64,000 bases of DNA, taken from NCBI GenBank assembly GCA_963788115.1, contig CAWBFD010000003.1:248001-312000 (forward strand), given 5' to 3'. Below are positions 41,337 to 50,204 of the stretch, one piece after another; the stretch's first letter is position 1; each line of letters starts with the position of its first letter. Below the pieces are notes generated by a model. That model worked only from the letters and a program-made list of their open reading frames with translations, was not told where the DNA came from and searched no databases. Position numbers and translations under genes: made by a program. This DNA is from CAWBFD01 sp963788115 (GTDB lineage Bacteria; Actinomycetota; Thermoleophilia; Solirubrobacterales; 70-9).

Positions 41337-43432
41337 TCATCCGCCGAACCCGGTGATGAACTGCGAGAACGGCAGGCTGGTCGAGTTCGCGCCCGACGGC
41401 GAGGGCAGCCCGAGGAGCGTGTTGATCACCGTCGTCAGCGCACCGCAGCCGCGCGCCGCCGGCACCTCGAAGGCGTCGGCGGTGAGCGTCCCCGTCCCCA
41501 CGATGGCGAAGTTGCCGGTCCTCCCCGAGACCCCACCCATGGTCGAGTCGCCCGCAAGGATCGCGCCCAGATCGCCTTCCGGGTCCTCATCGGCCGCGAG
41601 GTCCTGGATGATCGGCCCGATCACGCAGCCTCCCTCGGGGTTGCCGGGCTGGCTCACGTAGAGGTCGATCGGGACCGTGACGTCGATCGGGATCAGGCTG
41701 TTCAGCGTCGGCGGACCCGCGAGCCCGATGCTGGTCACCGCCTGCTGGCCGCCGACCTCGACGTCGAGCGGCGTCGACTCGAGCATCGGCCCGGACACCG
41801 GAGGCTCCATCGGAGCCGGGACCTGGATGATGCCCGCCGTCAGCTTCAGGGTCTCGGGCGGCAGCTCCTGGGTCAGCGCCGTGCCGATCTGGAACGTGCT
41901 GCCGGAGACGTTCACCTGCTGCTGGCAGATGAGCGCGCCCGCCGGACAGCGCCCCTGCTGCGCGAACGGAGGCAGGGACTGGCCGTCGCTGGGGTTCGGA
42001 GCGCCCGTGGGGGCCTTCGCCGGATCGAGCTGGCCGACACGGCCCGTGCCCATCTCCGTGAAGTAGATCTTTCCGTCGGGCCCCTCCACGATGTCGAACG
42101 GCAGCGAGCCCAGCGTCCCCAGCGGGTACTCCGTGAACGTACCCGAAGCCGGGTCGTACCGGCCGATGTTGTCGGCGTTCTGCTCGGTGAACCAGAGCGA
42201 GCCGTCGTTGGCGAACGCGATCCCGATCGGCTTCGAGTCCGGTGTCGGAATCTGGAACTCGACCACCTGGCCCGAGGTCGGGTCGATCCGCCCGATCGTG
42301 TTCCCGAACGGCGTCGTGAACCACAGGCGACCCGCGCGATCCGTGGTCATGTATCCGAGGGCCTTGGTCGGATCCGAGAGCGGGAAGAGCTGGGTCTCTC
42401 CGGTCTCCGGGTCGAGCCGGCCGACGGCGGCACCCGCGGTCCCGCTGCTGATCGCGTCCGGAGTCGTGAACCACACGGCGCCATCGCCGCCGATGGCGAG
42501 CCCGTACGGGGACGGGAAGATCTCCGGGAACGCGGGATCGCTCAGCGGGAACGAGGTGACGTCGCCGCTGGTGGTCACCCGCGTCAGCTCCGCCGGCGAC
42601 TGGTTGGTCATCCAGAGCGCGCCGTCCGGGCCCACCGCGATCTTGCTCCCGACGCTGGCGTAAGGCCCCATGTCGAACGCGGTCACCTCTTGCGTCGCCG
42701 GGTCGATGCGGCGGAGGAAGGCAGAGCCCCCACTCCCGTTCTCGGGGCTCGCCCAGAGCGCACCGTCCGCACCCGCGACGATGTCGTTCACGACGTGCCC
42801 ATACAGCGCGCCGGGCGGGGTCCCCGGCGGGACCGGGATGTGGACTCTGTCGTAATCGCCGGCCGTGGTGAGCCGCCCGACCGAGTTGGCACCGGCGCCG
42901 ATTTGCGTGAACCACAGGGCATCGTCCGGGCCGACATCGATTCCCATCGGGTAGGCCGCCGAGCTCTCGAGGTCGAACTCCGTCACCGGCTCCGCGCACA
43001 CGGGGTCGTCCTCGGAGAGCATCCGGGAGGCGTTGGCCGACTTCTTCGGCTTGCCCTTGGCCTGAACCCGGACCCGGAGCGAGGCGCAGTCCTCCAAGGC
43101 GGCCTCGCCGGCCGTCGGTCAGCGGCAGGCTGAGGGTGCCGCTGGCGGCGGACTTCTGCGTCCTTGGAGGCGAAGTTGAGCTGGCCGCCGCCCGACGGGG
43201 TGGCCTTGGCCGTGGCCGAGACCCGGTCGAGGCCCTTGGACTTATAGGAGACCTTGAGCATCCCCTGGTTCAGGGCCTGGGTCTGCGATTTGGTCTCGAC
43301 CTTGACCTTGAGCGTCTTCTTCGCCGCGCTCGCGGCGCTGGGAACGATCAACAGCGCCAGTGCCCCCAGGGCCGCCAGCGCGAGCAGCGCATGGGTCTTC
43401 GTACGTCCGCTGAACCGATTACGCGAGTGCAT
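41337..43432 (-). pseudogene. secreted beta-propeller (Vgb/NHL-like), copy 1, frameshifted
   Basis: Starts at ATG 43432 after AGGAGAGGG with a signal peptide (LLALAALGALALLIVPSAAS), then LKVKVETKSQTQALNQGMLK. Two extra bases within about 35 nucleotides (near 43150 and 43118) break the frame in the N-terminal domain: FASKDA is followed by SAASGTLSLPLTDG in the next frame and by EAALEDCASLRVRVQAKG in the third, which then runs intact for 586 codons. The intact part has six to seven propeller blades (GPDGALWMTNQSPAELTRVT) and a C-terminal beta domain. Its neighbour at 43624 is an unbroken paralogue, which proves the frame order. Confidence 0.8.
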
Positions 43433-43481
43433 CCCTCTCCTCCCTCTTGGGGCTGGCGCCAAGCCGCGCCGTCTCTCCTCT

Positions 43482-43538
43482 GAACACGTCTGTTCCCAGA
43501 TACACCGGAAGGTAAACGAAATGATTTGCATATGTCAA
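43482..43538 (-). promoter_or_regulatory. promoter and inverted repeat of propeller copy 1
   Basis: On the minus strand TTGACA (43533-43538), a 17-base spacer and TTACCT (43510-43515), followed by the palindrome GAACACGTCTGTTC (43482-43495) about ten bases past the expected transcript start. The same layout recurs upstream of copy 2. Confidence 0.6.
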
Positions 43539-43623
43539 GCGTGTGTGCCGATCGGCATGCATGCAGAGTGGATCCGCCGGGGACCGAAGCCGGCAAGCCG
43601 GCCCCGGTCCCCGGCGGGATCCA

Positions 43624-45711
43624 TCACCCTCCGGCCAGGGCCGGCCCGCCGATGATGAACATCGAGAACGGGAGCACCGTCTCGTTGTTCCCGGAGGGCG
43701 AGGGCAGGCTGAGCAGGCTGTTGATCACGGTCGTCAGCGGACCGCAGCCACGGGCCTCCGGCACCTCGAAGGTGCTGTCGGAGAGCGTGCCGGTCCAGGC
43801 CCCGGTCGTGTTGTTGGGGCCGAGCACCGGATGCCCTCCGAACATCGCCGTGTCGGCGAACAGCGCGAGGCCCATGTCGCCCTCGGCGTCGGGGATCTGG
43901 GTCAGGTTCTGCACGACCGGCCCGATCACGCAGCCACCCTCGGTGCTCCCGACCGGGGCCACGTAGAGGTCGATCGGGACAGTGACGTCGATCGGGGCGA
44001 GCTGGTTGAGCCTCGGCGGGGCCGAGAGCCCGATCCGCGTCACCGCCGCCTGACCGCCGACCTCGACGTCGAGCGGCTTGGCCTCGAGCATCGGGCCGAA
44101 TGACGGCGGCACCAGGATGTTGGGATCGGTGAGGCTGATGCCCGCGGTCAGCGTCAGCGCCTCCGACGGCAGGATCTGGGTCAGCGCGTCGCCGATCCGG
44201 AAGGTGCCGCCCTCGAGCGATGTCTGCTGCTGGCAGAGGAAGAAATCCGCGCCAGCGCACTGGCCCTCCTCACCGAGCGGAGGCTGCGACCGCAGGTTGC
44301 CCGGGTTCGGCGCGCCCATCGGCGCCTTGTTCGGGTCGAGCTGGCCGATCTGGCCGGTGCCCATCTCCGTGAAGTAGATCTTCCCGTCGGGGCCCTCGAC
44401 GATGTCGAACGGCAGCGATCCGATCTGCTCCAGCGGGTACTCGGTGAACTGGCCGGACGCCGGGTCGTAGCGGCCGATGTTGTCTGCCGCGTTCTCGGTG
44501 AACCACAACGAGCCATCCTCGGCGAAGGCGATCCCCAACGGCTTCGCGTTGGCGGTCGGGACCTTGAACTCCACGACCTGGCCGGAGTCGGGATCGATCC
44601 TGCCGATCGAGTTCCCAGTCAGGCTCGTGAACCACAGGCGACCGGCGCGATCGGCGGTCATATAGCCCAGGGCGTTGGCGGGATCCGAAAGCGGGAACAA
44701 CTGGGTGTTCCCGGTCGCCGGGTCGAGCCGGCCGACCGCGGTGGCCGACGTCGAGTTGGTATCAGGCGTCGTGAACCAGATGCCTCCGTCATCGGCACTC
44801 GCCGCGATCCCGTAGGCGGTCACACCGATCTCCGGGAAGGCGGGATCGCTGAGCGGGAACGAGCTGACGGCGCCGTCGGTGGCGACACGGAAGATCGTGC
44901 TCTGGCCGTCCGTCATCCACAGCGCCCCGTCGGCGCCGGCGGCGATCTTGCTTCCGCCGCCACCCTGCATTCCGGGAACCTGGTACTCGGTGACGGCGCC
45001 GGTCGCCGGATCGATGCGGCGGACCCAGTCGTTTCCGAAGGGTGTCGCCCAGATCGCACCGTCGGGGCCCGCGACTACGTCGTTGATCGTGTGGCCCCCG
45101 AGATCACCGGAGTTCGCGTCCGGCGGGACCGGGATGGCAACGCTCGAATACGCCCCGGCGGTGGTCATCCGGCCGAGGGACTCGGCCCCGGCGCCTGACT
45201 GTGCGAACCAGAGCGCGCCGTCGGGACCGACGTCGATTCCGTCCAGATAGGAGATCGAGCTATCGGTGGCGAACTCCTTCACCGGCTTCGCGCACACCGG
45301 GTCGTCCTCGGCGAGCAGGCGGGAGGCGTTGGCCGACTTCGACGGCTTGCCCTTGGCCTGCACCTTGATCTGGAGCGAGGCGCAATCTTCGAGCGCGTTC
45401 TCGCCGGCGTTGGTCAGCTGCAGGCTGAGGGTGCCGCTCTTCGGATTGTTCTTGGTCTCCTTGGCGGCGAAGTTGAGCTGGCCGGCGCCGCTCTGGGTCG
45501 CCTTGGCCGAGACCGAGAGCTTGTTGAGGCCCTTGGCCTTATAGGAGACCTTGAGCGAGCCCTGGTTTTGGGCCTGAGTCTGCGAGGTGGTCTTGACCTT
45601 GACCTTGAGCTTGGTCTGGGCGGCGGCGCCGCTGGGCACGATCAGGGCCAGGGCCCCCAGCGCCGTCAGCGCCAGCAGTCCGCTCCTCCGTGAACGCCGA
45701 ACCGTTTGCAT
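43624..45711 (-). CDS. secreted beta-propeller (Vgb/NHL-like), copy 2
   Basis: 695 residues from ATG 45711 (GGGAGGAGATGG site). Signal peptide (LLALTALGALALIVPSGAAA), N-terminal beta domain at about 30-140 rich in Lys/Ser (KVKVKTTSQTQAQNQGSLKV), then propeller blades from about 150 to 470 with the repeated pattern PDGALWFAQSG...GRMTTAG and ending IVEGPDGKIYFTEMGTGQIG. A 220-residue C-terminal beta domain (LDVEVGGQAAVTRIGLSAPP) follows. The propeller resembles virginiamycin B lyase and NHL proteins but no lyase residues can be assigned. Probably a cell-surface or secreted binding protein, about 70 percent like copy 1. Confidence 0.8.
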   Translation of the reverse strand: MQTVRRSRRSGLLALTALGALALIVPSGAAAQTKLKVKVKTTSQTQAQNQGSLKVSYKAKGLNKLSVSAKATQSGAGQLNFAAKETKNNPKSGTLSLQLTNAGENALEDCASLQIKVQAKGKPSKSANASRLLAEDDPVCAKPVKEFATDSSISYLDGIDVGPDGALWFAQSGAGAESLGRMTTAGAYSSVAIPVPPDANSGDLGGHTINDVVAGPDGAIWATPFGNDWVRRIDPATGAVTEYQVPGMQGGGGSKIAAGADGALWMTDGQSTIFRVATDGAVSSFPLSDPAFPEIGVTAYGIAASADDGGIWFTTPDTNSTSATAVGRLDPATGNTQLFPLSDPANALGYMTADRAGRLWFTSLTGNSIGRIDPDSGQVVEFKVPTANAKPLGIAFAEDGSLWFTENAADNIGRYDPASGQFTEYPLEQIGSLPFDIVEGPDGKIYFTEMGTGQIGQLDPNKAPMGAPNPGNLRSQPPLGEEGQCAGADFFLCQQQTSLEGGTFRIGDALTQILPSEALTLTAGISLTDPNILVPPSFGPMLEAKPLDVEVGGQAAVTRIGLSAPPRLNQLAPIDVTVPIDLYVAPVGSTEGGCVIGPVVQNLTQIPDAEGDMGLALFADTAMFGGHPVLGPNNTTGAWTGTLSDSTFEVPEARGCGPLTTVINSLLSLPSPSGNNETVLPFSMFIIGGPALAGG

Positions 45712-45762
45712 CCATCTCCTCCCTCTGGTGGGTGGGCGCGGTGCGCGCCCGTCTCTCTCTCC

Positions 45763-45820
45763 GAACATGTCTGTTTACCAGACCTGCGGAAAGATAAACG
45801 AAATCATTTGCCTATGTCAA
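45763..45820 (-). promoter_or_regulatory. promoter and inverted repeat of propeller copy 2
   Basis: On the minus strand TTGACA (45815-45820), 17 bases, TTATCT (45792-45797), then GAACATGTCTGTTT (45763-45776). The spacer (GCAAATGATTTCGT) is almost identical to copy 1. In contrast to coding parts of the window this region is AT-rich and conserved between the two copies. Confidence 0.65.
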
Positions 45821-45827
45821 GAGGAAC

Positions 45828-45871
45828 TTGATCCCCTCGGAGCTCGGGAAATTTGATCCCCTCGGAGCTCG
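45828..45871. repeat. two 19-bp direct repeats
   Basis: TTGATCCCCTCGGAGCTCG occurs at 45828-45846 and again at 45853-45871, with a 25-base period, between the propeller promoter and the end of the solute-binding gene. Perfect copies this short and close suggest a slip duplication or paired binding sites. Confidence 0.7.
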
Positions 45872-45876
45872 CGGTC

Positions 45877-46848
45877 CTACCCAACGCCGATCCGGGTCAG
45901 CCAGACACCCGAGAGCGACGGGACCCCCGCCCCTCGCCCGATGCCGCGCACCGACCGCTCGAGGCCGACCGGGTCGCCACCCCCAGCCTCGGCGACCGTG
46001 AGCAGGGGGTCACGCCGCACCCGCGCGAGCTGGTCGGGGGCCAGGTCGTCAGCGACCTGAACGGCTCCCGCCTTCAGCAGGCGGAGCCGCTCATCGGCGC
46101 CGGGGAAAACGCGGAACTCGACCTGGTCCAGGAACGGGCCAAGCTCACGCGCGCTTCCCCACCATCCGACGTTTCGGGCGATCACGGTCAGCCCATCCCC
46201 CCGCTCGCTCAACTCGAATGGACCCGTTCCCCCCTCTCCCGGCTCCCGCACCCGGGGGGCGCGGCCAGGTCGAGGCGGGAGGGACTCCGGGGAGACGATC
46301 CCCAGACGCGGCGACTTCAGGACGTTGTCGAAGTTGGGGTCGGGCCGATCAAGCGTGAACAGGACCAGACCGGACCGCGGGGCCCCGACTCTGTCCAGCT
46401 CCGGCAGGAGCTGCCGCCCCGTCGCCGTCGTCTGCCACCGCCGGACATTCGCCACCACAGCATCGGCATCAAAGGGAGTGCCGTCCTGAAATGTGACCCC
46501 ATGGCGAAGCCGGAGCAGCCAGACCCTGTTGTTGGCCCCCGGGTGCGCCGTGGCGAGCCCATTCACCCTCACGCCTTCGCCGTAGGGCGAATCCGCCTTT
46601 GCAATGAGCGGCTCGTAGATCTGACGCGCGACCAGCTGGTCGGCTGGCGATCTCGCGAGCAACGGGTCGAGCTCTCGGGGGCCCTCGGCGACGGCCCACT
46701 CGAGGGTTCCACCGGAGCCTGGGAGCGCAACCGAGCCGCCCGCCGACTCGTCCTCGTCGTTGCTGCATCCGCCTCCTACGGCGATCGTGAGCGTCGCCGC
46801 CAGTGAACCGACGAGCCTCGGGAGGGGAACGCGATGCCGTCGCGGCAT
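45877..46848 (-). CDS. short family 5 solute-binding lipoprotein
   Basis: 323 residues. Signal peptide with lipobox ending at Cys28 (IAVGGGC), then an OppA/DppA-type domain: LEWAVAEGPRELDPLLARSP, QIYEPLIAKADSPYG, RLRHGVTFQDGTPFDADAVV (family signature) and GTGPFELSERGDG. Family members have about 500 residues; this one ends after VFPGADERLRLLKAGAVQVA, so the second lobe is missing. It may be naturally short, as some actinobacterial versions are, or truncated near the direct repeats. It lies eight bases downstream of secG on the same strand and is probably cotranscribed. No permease genes are near. Confidence 0.78.
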   Translation of the reverse strand: MPRRHRVPLPRLVGSLAATLTIAVGGGCSNDEDESAGGSVALPGSGGTLEWAVAEGPRELDPLLARSPADQLVARQIYEPLIAKADSPYGEGVRVNGLATAHPGANNRVWLLRLRHGVTFQDGTPFDADAVVANVRRWQTTATGRQLLPELDRVGAPRSGLVLFTLDRPDPNFDNVLKSPRLGIVSPESLPPRPGRAPRVREPGEGGTGPFELSERGDGLTVIARNVGWWGSARELGPFLDQVEFRVFPGADERLRLLKAGAVQVADDLAPDQLARVRRDPLLTVAEAGGGDPVGLERSVRGIGRGAGVPSLSGVWLTRIGVG

Positions 46849-46856
46849 CGGCCGGC

Positions 46857-47081
46857 TCAGATCTTGAGCAGGACGAGGGTGTTCAGGACGAACAGGATGG
46901 CGAAGAAGATGGTCCAGCGATCGAGGTTTCGCTCGACCAGTGAGCCGCCGCCGAACGAGCTCCCGGACTGGCCGATACCGAACGCGCCAGAGAGCCCGGT
47001 GTCCTTGCCTGAGTGAAGGAGCACGAGGAAGATCAGGACGACGGCGATGATCACCTGGACCGATTGCAGCAGGCTTTCCAT
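46857..47081 (-). CDS. secG: preprotein translocase subunit SecG
   Basis: 74 residues, two helices: about 5-22 (LQSVQVIIAVVLIFLVLLHS) and 54-72 (WTIFFAILFVLNTLVLLKI), linked by the Gly-rich loop GKDTGLSGAFGIGQSGSSFG, which is the SecG signature. Part of the SecYEG channel in the inner membrane. It stands without the usual tpiA/pgk neighbours; a ccm cluster lies upstream and a solute-binding gene downstream. Confidence 0.92.
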   Translation of the reverse strand: MESLLQSVQVIIAVVLIFLVLLHSGKDTGLSGAFGIGQSGSSFGGGSLVERNLDRWTIFFAILFVLNTLVLLKI

Positions 47082-47136
47082 GCGCGGCTGAGTCTAGCCG
47101 GTGCCCGAACGCGGCTCGGTGCCTCGCCCGCGGTGT

Positions 47137-47427
47137 CTACGGGCCGGCGGCCCCCCGCGCTCGGTCGAGCTCCCGGAGGATCTGGATCGCCTCGCGTCGC
47201 AGCGCGGAGTCCGCGCGTCGCCAATCCTCCTCGGAGAGCTTGCCCTGAGCTCGATCGAGCTCCGCGTCGCGGATCTCGCGGTACTTCGCCTCCTTGCGCG
47301 CCTCGAGCTCGGCGACCCGCGGGTCCTCGGATCGCTCCTCCGCCACAGCGCCCGCCGGCCGGCGCAGCGGGGCGGACACGAACCATGCCAGCACGAGCAG
47401 GAGCACGAGCGCGATCAGGATCTCCAC
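47137..47427 (-). CDS. CcmI-like small membrane protein
   Basis: 96 residues. An N-terminal membrane helix (EILIALVLLLVLAWFVSAPL) is followed by a charged coiled coil (VAELEARKEAKYREIRDAEL, RAQGKLSEEDWRRADSALRR). The pattern of GKLSEEDW plus REAIxILxEL resembles the N-terminal part of CcmI, the apocytochrome chaperone, without its TPR domain. It follows ccmF by 17 bases on the same strand, supporting a role in cytochrome c maturation. Confidence 0.68.
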   Translation of the reverse strand: MEILIALVLLLVLAWFVSAPLRRPAGAVAEERSEDPRVAELEARKEAKYREIRDAELDRAQGKLSEEDWRRADSALRREAIQILRELDRARGAAGP

Positions 47428-47444
47428 GGATTCAGGCTAGAGGG

Positions 47445-49658
47445 CTAGGCGCGGCCCAGATCGCGCGCGAGCCGCGCCGCGTAGACGTCGGAGACGCGGC
47501 GGCGCCGCGCCGCCGGCGCGGGCCAGATCGCGATCAGCCCACCCGCGACGGCGATCGCGCCGCCGATCCACAGCCAGATCACCAGCGGGTTCACGTTGAC
47601 CCGGAAGTCGACCGGCGTCGGCTCGTCGAGGTAGCGCTCCTGGAGGCCGCGGATCGCCACGCCCTGGAGGTTGGCGGCGAGCGCCTGGCGCATCTCGGGC
47701 GGGGCATTCTCGGGCCCGATCCGGTTGACCGTCGCGGCGATCCGCCGGTCCGCCCGGTCGATTGCAGAGTCGAACGACGAGAGGTCCGGGCGCATCGCCG
47801 TCCACAGATCACCTCCAGGGCCGCCCCGGCGCCCAACCTCGCTGGTCGCCTCACCCTCGAAGAAGCCACGCACGCCGTCGCTCCCAGTGGTGGAGTAGTA
47901 GTTGCGGGAGGGCAGCAGGGCGAACCGCTCGCCGTCACCCTCGACCTCGAGCACCGCTCCGAAGCTGAGCCGCTGCTCGCCGGAGTCGATCGCGGCGGTG
48001 GGGCGAACGTAGGTCACCTCGTAGTCCCCGACGGCCCCCGACTCACCGGGTCGAAGGCGCAGGTCCGAGCTGGTCTGGAAGCTGGTAGAGGCGGCGACCG
48101 CGATGAACAGGATCCCGATCCCGGCGTGCACGATGTAGCCGCCGTAGCGCCGCCGGTTGCGCCCGATCACCGTGAGCAGCGCCCGGCCGAAGGAGCCGCC
48201 GGAGAGCTGGCGCTGCGCGGACGCGCCCCGCCAGAATTCCTGCACCAGGGCCGCCAGGGCGAACGACGCAAACGCGAACAGCATCAGCGCCACGGGCTCG
48301 GAGGCGGCGTCGGTGAGGAGGATCAGCGCGGCCGTGACCGCCGCGGCGGCGGCCGCAGGCCGCCACACAAGGTCCCACAGGCGGCCCGCGCTCACCTGCC
48401 GCCACGCGAGCAGCGGCCCGATCCCGGTGAACAGGACCAGGAGGATCGCCAGCGGCGTCGTCACGGAGTTGAAGAAAGGCGGCCCGACCGTGCGCTCGTC
48501 ACCGGTGAGCGCCTCGGAGATCAGCGGGAAGAAGGTGCCCCAGAAGATCACCGCGCAGAGCCCGACCAGGAGCAGGTTGTTGACCAGGAACACCGCCTCG
48601 CGGGAGGCAAGCGACTCGATCCGCTTGGGCGCGCGCAGCTCGTCGAGCCGCGAGACGATCAGCGCGGTCGACCCGAGCACCACCACCGCGATCAGCCCCA
48701 AGAGCGGCCCGCCGACCTTGGACACGCCGAAGGCGTGAATCGACTCGAGGATCCCGGAGCGCACCAGGAACGTCCCGAGCAGCGCGAGCGCGAAGGTGGC
48801 GACGATCAGGGAGACGTTCCAGGTCTTGAGCATGCCGCGCTTCTCCTGGACCATGATCGAGTGCAGGAACGCGGTGCCGATGAGCCACGGCATCAGCGAG
48901 GCGTTCTCGACCGGGTCCCATCCCCAGTAGCCCCCCCAGCCGAGCTCCGCATACGACCACGCCGAGCCCAGCAGGATCCCGATCGAGAGGAACGTCCAGG
49001 CGATGAGCGCGAACCGCCGAGTCACGCGAATCCAGCTGGCGTCGAGGCGTCGCGTGACGAGCGCCCCGATCGCGAACGCGAACGGGATCGAGAAGAAGAC
49101 GTAGCCCGAGTAGAGCATCGGCGGGTGGATGGCCATCGCCGGGTGACGAAGCAGCGGATTGAGGCCGACGCCATCGGCCGGAACCGGGTTCGATTGGGTG
49201 AACGGGAACGACTCGGCGCCGGGGCTGGCGACGCCGAACAGCATCAGGCCCGTGAAGAATGCCGCGAGCCCGCCGAGCACCGCGGTCGCAGTCGGGACCA
49301 GCTCGCGCAGGCGGCTGCGGGTGATCAGGAGAACAGCGGAGGAGGCGATCGAGAGCACCCACGCCCAGAGGAGCAGGGAGCCGGCCTGGCTCGACCACAT
49401 CGCGGTCAGTTTGTACCCGGTGGGAGTGGTGGTCGAGGAGTGGCCCGCGACGAGCTCGAACGAGAAGTCGTCGCGCAGGAACGCCAGCTCGAGGAGAATG
49501 ACCGCGAGCGTCAGCAAGCCGCAGAGCGCGTAGATCGCCCGGCGCGAGGAGTCGACGAAGCGCCGATCGCCGCTGCGAACCGACCACAGCGCCGCGGCGG
49601 CGGCCCAGAGCGCGGCGAAGAACGCGAGGAAGATGCAGGCCGCGCCGAGCTCGATCAT
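47445..49658 (-). CDS. ccmF: cytochrome c heme lyase subunit CcmF
   Basis: 737 residues, about 14 membrane helices. The tryptophan-rich WWD domain reads ELGWGGYWGWDPVENASLMP at about 245; heme-handling histidines flank it (HPAMAIHPPMLYSGY before, and LHSIMVQEKRGML after). The large periplasmic loop near the C-terminus (about 520-690) precedes a last helix. CcmF ligates heme from CcmE to apocytochrome c on the outer face of the membrane. Gene order ccmE-ccmF-ccmI-like is compact; ccmABC are not in the window. Confidence 0.93.
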   Translation of the reverse strand: MIELGAACIFLAFFAALWAAAAALWSVRSGDRRFVDSSRRAIYALCGLLTLAVILLELAFLRDDFSFELVAGHSSTTTPTGYKLTAMWSSQAGSLLLWAWVLSIASSAVLLITRSRLRELVPTATAVLGGLAAFFTGLMLFGVASPGAESFPFTQSNPVPADGVGLNPLLRHPAMAIHPPMLYSGYVFFSIPFAFAIGALVTRRLDASWIRVTRRFALIAWTFLSIGILLGSAWSYAELGWGGYWGWDPVENASLMPWLIGTAFLHSIMVQEKRGMLKTWNVSLIVATFALALLGTFLVRSGILESIHAFGVSKVGGPLLGLIAVVVLGSTALIVSRLDELRAPKRIESLASREAVFLVNNLLLVGLCAVIFWGTFFPLISEALTGDERTVGPPFFNSVTTPLAILLVLFTGIGPLLAWRQVSAGRLWDLVWRPAAAAAAVTAALILLTDAASEPVALMLFAFASFALAALVQEFWRGASAQRQLSGGSFGRALLTVIGRNRRRYGGYIVHAGIGILFIAVAASTSFQTSSDLRLRPGESGAVGDYEVTYVRPTAAIDSGEQRLSFGAVLEVEGDGERFALLPSRNYYSTTGSDGVRGFFEGEATSEVGRRGGPGGDLWTAMRPDLSSFDSAIDRADRRIAATVNRIGPENAPPEMRQALAANLQGVAIRGLQERYLDEPTPVDFRVNVNPLVIWLWIGGAIAVAGGLIAIWPAPAARRRRVSDVYAARLARDLGRA

Positions 49659-49725
49659 CAGGTGCTGACCCGGAGCAGAGCGGCGAAGCCCCGATTGCGG
49701 CGGGTGAAGCTGGTGCCGTTAAGCG

Positions 49726-50157
49726 TCATTCGGTAGTGATGATCACGTGCTCAGGGTCCTCCTCGGCCTCCTCCGCGAACTTCGACGGGCACTTGGTGAT
49801 CAGCGAGTCGCGATCGGCCATCAGGGTGCCGTCCTCGAGCTCCCCGTCGACGATCACCTCGCGGCCCTCGCGGAACGGGTCGGGGATAGCGCCCGTGTAG
49901 CGCACCGGCACGCTGGCAGAGGGATCGTCGCGATCGGTCAGATGGAAGCGCAGCTCCTCACCCCGATGCGCGACGGAGCCCTCCGCGACCACGCCGTAGA
50001 CCTCGTACGAGCCGCCCTCGGCGGCGGCGAGGAGCTCGGACGGCGACTTGGCCTCGCTCGAGGCGTTGAACGAGACGTAGACGAGCGCGCCGGCGAGCAG
50101 CACCGCGGCGCCAAGCGCCACGAGCAGGCGGATCTTTCGTTTGCGCTCCGGGTCCAT
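49726..50157 (-). CDS. ccmE: heme chaperone CcmE, cysteine-type
   Basis: 143 residues from ATG 50157. One membrane anchor (about 9-29) and the OB-fold domain (SYEVYGVVAEGSVAHRGEEL, DRDDPSASVPVRYTG, GREVIVDGELEDG). The classical heme-binding HxxxY is replaced by Cys123-x3-Phe127 (ITKCPSKFAEE). CxxxY variants are known from archaea and Desulfovibrio and bind heme through Cys; here even the Tyr is Phe. It delivers heme to CcmF, encoded 67 bases downstream. A long in-frame extension to 50367 is Arg/Pro-rich antisense sequence and is rejected. Confidence 0.88.
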   Translation of the reverse strand: MDPERKRKIRLLVALGAAVLLAGALVYVSFNASSEAKSPSELLAAAEGGSYEVYGVVAEGSVAHRGEELRFHLTDRDDPSASVPVRYTGAIPDPFREGREVIVDGELEDGTLMADRDSLITKCPSKFAEEAEEDPEHVIITTE

Positions 50158-50204
50158 CGGCGCGGGGAGGTTGCCGTCGATTATCGCAACATAGAATCGC
50201 CGTG

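Noticed and set aside
43482..43495. GAACACGTCTGTTC as a LexA box
   Set aside because: The spacing between GAAC and GTTC is six, not four, and the copy-2 version ends GTTT; it is not an SOS box.
47013..49736. 907-codon open frame on the plus strand opposite ccmF
   Set aside because: It is antisense to the clear CcmF protein, its translation is Arg/Gly/Glu-rich low complexity, and it has no ribosome site; a GC-rich shadow frame.
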